From Symbiodinium natans (Eukaryota > Sar > Dinophyceae > Suessiales > Symbiodiniaceae), in NCBI GenBank assembly GCA_905221605.1, contig CAJNDS010000491.1:62001-126000 (forward strand): DNA of 64,000 nucleotides, given 5' to 3'. Position numbers and translations under genes: made by a program. The notes below the pieces were generated by a model. The model was not told where the DNA came from and made no database searches. It saw only the letters and a program-made list of their open reading frames with translations. Below, piece after piece: positions 61,959 to 64,000 of this stretch (positions are counted from its first letter, which is position 1; the number at the start of each line of letters is the position of its first letter).

Positions 61959-62173
61959 ATCATATGGCGTGGTTTTGGGAATGGATTCAGAACCTCGGCA
62001 TGCAACCCTATGACAGCTGAAAATGGCTGATCCAGGCTACAGGACCTACAATATCTGAAGGCACCGAAGTGAAGTCGACAAATTTCAGCACAATGTTGAC
62101 CCACCCGCAAACACAGATACTTTGGGACTTTTTGGGAATGAAGGAACGAGCAAGACTCAACAATGAACGGATC
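61925..62173 (-). CDS. Exon whose reading frame runs into a family A element
   Basis: After CTATTTGCAG at 62174 the frame reads DPFIVESCSFLHSQKVPKYL, CLRVGQHCAEICRLHFGAFR and SAVIGLHAEVLNPFPKPRHM. It then crosses the target duplication into the element (IWDVHPCTNSP) and meets TAG at 61925. The exon part is convincing. Either the insertion truncated the protein or an unseen donor precedes the element. Family unknown. Confidence 0.5.
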   Translation of the reverse strand, partial: DPFIVESCSFLHSQKVPKYLCLRVGQHCAEICRLHFGAFRYCRSCSLDQPFSAVIGLHAEVLNPFPKPRHMIWDVHPCTNSP

Positions 62174-62340
62174 CTGCAAATAGGTTTTGTATGTATGTCA
62201 TATGTCATCGTACAACACGTACATGCTTCTACTCCTATCACCTTTGAGTGGTTTGGAGACTTGAAATCTCGCTCCGGTTACTATGGAGTTGTGTTTTCCT
62301 GTATGCGAAGCGGTTCGGTGAGAGACTGATGTACAGTAGA

Positions 62341-62700
62341 TCAATAAATGACGTCGGATATTCCACAGGACTTCTGCAAAGAGCTCCAGCCTTTCGAGGC
62401 TGTGTGAGGATTTCGCACATGGACATCATACTTGGACCATTTTTGGGAGGCAATGACTGCAAGCTTCAGGTGCCCGGTCCAAAAAAAGAAAGACGCTGTC
62501 TGTTGTCTACTGATGAGCCTACTGGCACCAGCAACGCTCGAAAAGACTTCAGGGACGCAAAAGCCGGAAAAGGGCACCTGGCATTCCCAACAAACTTTCA
62601 ACAAACATGCACAGGAACTAACAGGAAGCTTCATATTCCAAGTATGGCACAGCCCAAGTAAGACCACATCCCTGCTTCCCAGCCTGTCCAAACGCATGTG
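62341..62700 (-). CDS. Possible exon, competing with a plus-strand ORF
   Basis: The minus frame reads LCHTWNMKLPVSSCACLLKV and LKLAVIASQKWSKYDVHVRN to a TGA at 62341. A plus ORF (62248-62661) also reads through. Third-position bias favours minus slightly. Confidence 0.3.
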   Translation of the reverse strand, partial: HMRLDRLGSRDVVLLGLCHTWNMKLPVSSCACLLKVCWECQVPFSGFCVPEVFSSVAGASRLISRQQTASFFFWTGHLKLAVIASQKWSKYDVHVRNPHTASKGWSSLQKSCGISDVIY

Positions 62701-62837
62701 AGAGGTACGATGTGGACTCGCAACTCGTATAAACCTTACTAACATGACGATGTTCTGGAGGTGCAAGTGGACTCAAGCCCTCGCCCTTGCGGAGCAAATT
62801 TCGGGGAATGCTCAAAGGCATCGGCCGGTTCCGGTTG

Positions 62838-62870
62838 CAGCTGCACCCCCCCCCCCCCCACCCCCACCCT
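62838..62870. repeat. C-rich tract
   Basis: Poly-C run of about 14 followed by CCACCCCCACCC. Confidence 0.85.
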
Positions 62871-62923
62871 CACCACGGCTCCAAGATCACACGCTTTTAT
62901 GGCTGACAGCGCCAAGCGGCGTA

Positions 62924-63640
62924 GGTGCGATCGCCAACAATGGGTCTGCCGATGCCCGCCAGGTGCGACCTGATCTGATGCGTCCGACCTCCAGGTCAAG
63001 CTGTCTGTGGGCGTCTTTCTCTGTGTGGCTGGCCTCTATCTCATACTTGTGACGTAAGCTACTGCTGTTTGCTTAAGAAGCCTTAGAAAATTCAAAATAG
63101 TGAGCCCTACACTGCTTACAAGAAAGAATAGTTTTTGTTTTCTGGGGGGGGTTCTAGATGGAACCTGTGAGGGGCTTGACGCGCAGGAGGGAGACGACAC
63201 TGCCACGCACAATGCCATCCGTGTCTTCTGATAGAGCGAATTCGTCCTGAGCGGCGTGATCTATACTATATATGTATATATATATACGTATATGCCGATA
63301 ATATCTTCTAATATAATAGCAATCATGATCATCAGAAACGTACGACATGCTAAAGTTCAAGGCTTTGCAAGATCTTGCAACCTGTCGCGAGCACCTCCTT
63401 GCAGACAAGAGTCCATGAGCTGGTACTCTGTTCGGGCCTTCAATTGGCGGCCATCTCAAGTCTCAAGCTACCCAAGCCTTACCGTCTTAGCCACCATGAT
63501 CTACGTTTGGGTTCCGCACCTCCTTGCCGTGGCTCGCCCAGACCACCTTCAATTGCGCCACTCCTCGCGACCTCTCGGTGGCCAGGCCGGCGATGATCAC
63601 ACCTGCCGAGGAGGTCATGCAGATGGTGGCGGGCTGTACT
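62924..63640 (-). CDS. RluA-type pseudouridine synthase, partial
   Basis: Two exons are clear. Exon 63246-63165 (after CGCTCAG) reads [20 protein letters not shown] then LRVKPLTG and ends at a GT donor. Exon 62988 to about 62924 reads [20 protein letters not shown] then TYA. Joined in phase they give the RluA motif [19 protein letters not shown] and [10 protein letters not shown] less certain upstream exon (about 63640-63500) reads [20 protein letters not shown] then [14 protein letters not shown], like the motif II region (HRLDxxTSG) but with the catalytic Asp not evident. The enzyme isomerises uridine in rRNA or tRNA. The N-terminus and C-terminal exons were not found. The family B element lies in the intron between the clear exons. 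Confidence 0.72.
63071..63161. mobile_element. Family B short repeat element, copy 2
   Basis: Aligns with 18876-18968 over its whole length, sharing GCTTAAGAA, CCTTAGA, GCTTACAAGAAAGAATA and a T-rich block before GGGGGTTCT. It sits in the pseudouridine synthase intron, four bases from the 63165 donor. No ORF and no clear target duplication. Confidence 0.55.
63264..63300. repeat. TA microsatellite
   Basis: TATATGTATATATATA tract in an intron. Confidence 0.85.
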
Positions 63641-63786
63641 TAAACCCTAACTTATGACAATCCTGATGCTTGGGAGCACTGAACCAACATGACGAGCTCC
63701 GACCTGGGCCTTCAAAGCAAGCACAAATTGACCCTGCTTCGGAGTTGACGCCGGCTAACGTTGCACCTGCCTTTGTTGAGGCCGTG

Positions 63787-63990
63787 CTATTTACAAAAAA
63801 GTTTCCCCGCTTCCTTAAGCATGATCAGAGGGGGTGTCTTGTTCAACTTCAGAGGGCCCTTTGTCGCAAGGGGCACACGCACGTTCGAACGCATTGGGCC
63901 CAACATGAACCGTCGACTCTCACCAGGGACCAGCCTCTGATCCACGGTGCCGAAAATGCAGCAATGGATCGCAGACAGAAGCACACGGTT
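63787..63990 (-). CDS. Exon of an unidentified protein near the window end
   Basis: The minus frame reads AIHCCIFGTVDQRLVPGESR then RFMLGPMRSNVRVPLATKGP and LKLNKTPPLIMLKEAGKLFC to a TAA at 63787. A GTGAGA donor near 63923 could end the exon earlier. Continuation upstream lies outside the window. It could be the 5' part of the pseudouridine synthase gene, but no motif supports that. Confidence 0.4.
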   Translation of the reverse strand, partial: NRVLLSAIHCCIFGTVDQRLVPGESRRFMLGPMRSNVRVPLATKGPLKLNKTPPLIMLKEAGKLFCK

Positions 63991-64000
63991 GCAATATGTT

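Noticed and set aside
1-64000. tRNA, rRNA, riboswitch, CRISPR array, reverse transcriptase or transposase genes
   Set aside because: I looked for the B-box (GGTTCGA), regularly spaced repeats and RT or DDE motifs on both strands and found nothing convincing. A tRNA or covariance-model scan would be decisive.
1-64000. Relic spliced-leader sequences (TTTTGGCTCAAG) marking reinserted mRNAs
   Set aside because: No clear match was found by eye, including upstream of the intronless hydrolase; an exact string search should confirm.

Overview
The window looks like nuclear DNA of a dinoflagellate, most likely a symbiodiniacean. The evidence is intrinsic. Genes are cut into many exons, some only 25-50 nt long. 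5' splice sites are often GC, and probably sometimes GA, next to GT, with AG|G at the boundary. Almost every coding segment I could support is on the minus strand over the whole 64 kb, as in unidirectional gene blocks. There are interstitial TTTAGGG-type repeats, many microsatellites, and lineage-typical proteins such as a single-domain cation channel, a PRP4-like kinase with added SH3-like modules, PDZ proteins and coiled-coil proteins. I saw no plasmid, phage, CRISPR or prokaryotic operon features. Splice sites were read by eye, so exon ends marked approximate are estimates, and many orphan exons have no recognisable family.

Layout. 0-5 kb: a truncated exon, a telomere-like island inside degenerate inverted repeats, and a coiled-coil gene. 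5-10 kb: orphan minus-strand exons. 11-19 kb: two runs of short coiled-coil exons (11.0-13.8 and 17.8-19.1 kb) on either side of an uninterrupted gene for a Cys-rich single-pass membrane protein (14.5-15.4 kb). 20-24 kb: exon fragments, a 250-bp C-rich tract, a possible mitochondrial-carrier-like exon and a second telomere-like island. 25.8-30.7 kb: two genes resolved almost completely, a PRP4-like protein kinase and an FKBP-type prolyl isomerase. 32-42 kb: orphan exons and ankyrin-repeat exons. 42.4-43.4 kb: an intronless secreted alpha/beta hydrolase. 43.9-45.3 kb: a segment bounded by outward-facing telomere-like repeats. 45.5-50.2 kb: a six-exon coiled-coil gene and an ion channel. 50-55.6 kb: more orphan exons. 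55.8-57.2 kb: a PDZ protein. 58.4-58.9 kb: a large inverted-repeat element. 59-64 kb: orphan exons and an RluA-type pseudouridine synthase fragment.

The genes do not form a pathway: this is a dense block of unrelated housekeeping and signalling genes read in one direction. The least ordinary content is repetitive. One family of about 100-bp elements has terminal inverted repeats and 7-9-bp direct flanking repeats (four copies). One copy sits in a kinase intron, and another is entered by an open coding frame and supplies its stop codon. There are also a second two-copy short-element family, a lone 107-bp insertion with a 9-bp flanking repeat, the telomere-flanked segment and the 470-bp inverted-repeat element.
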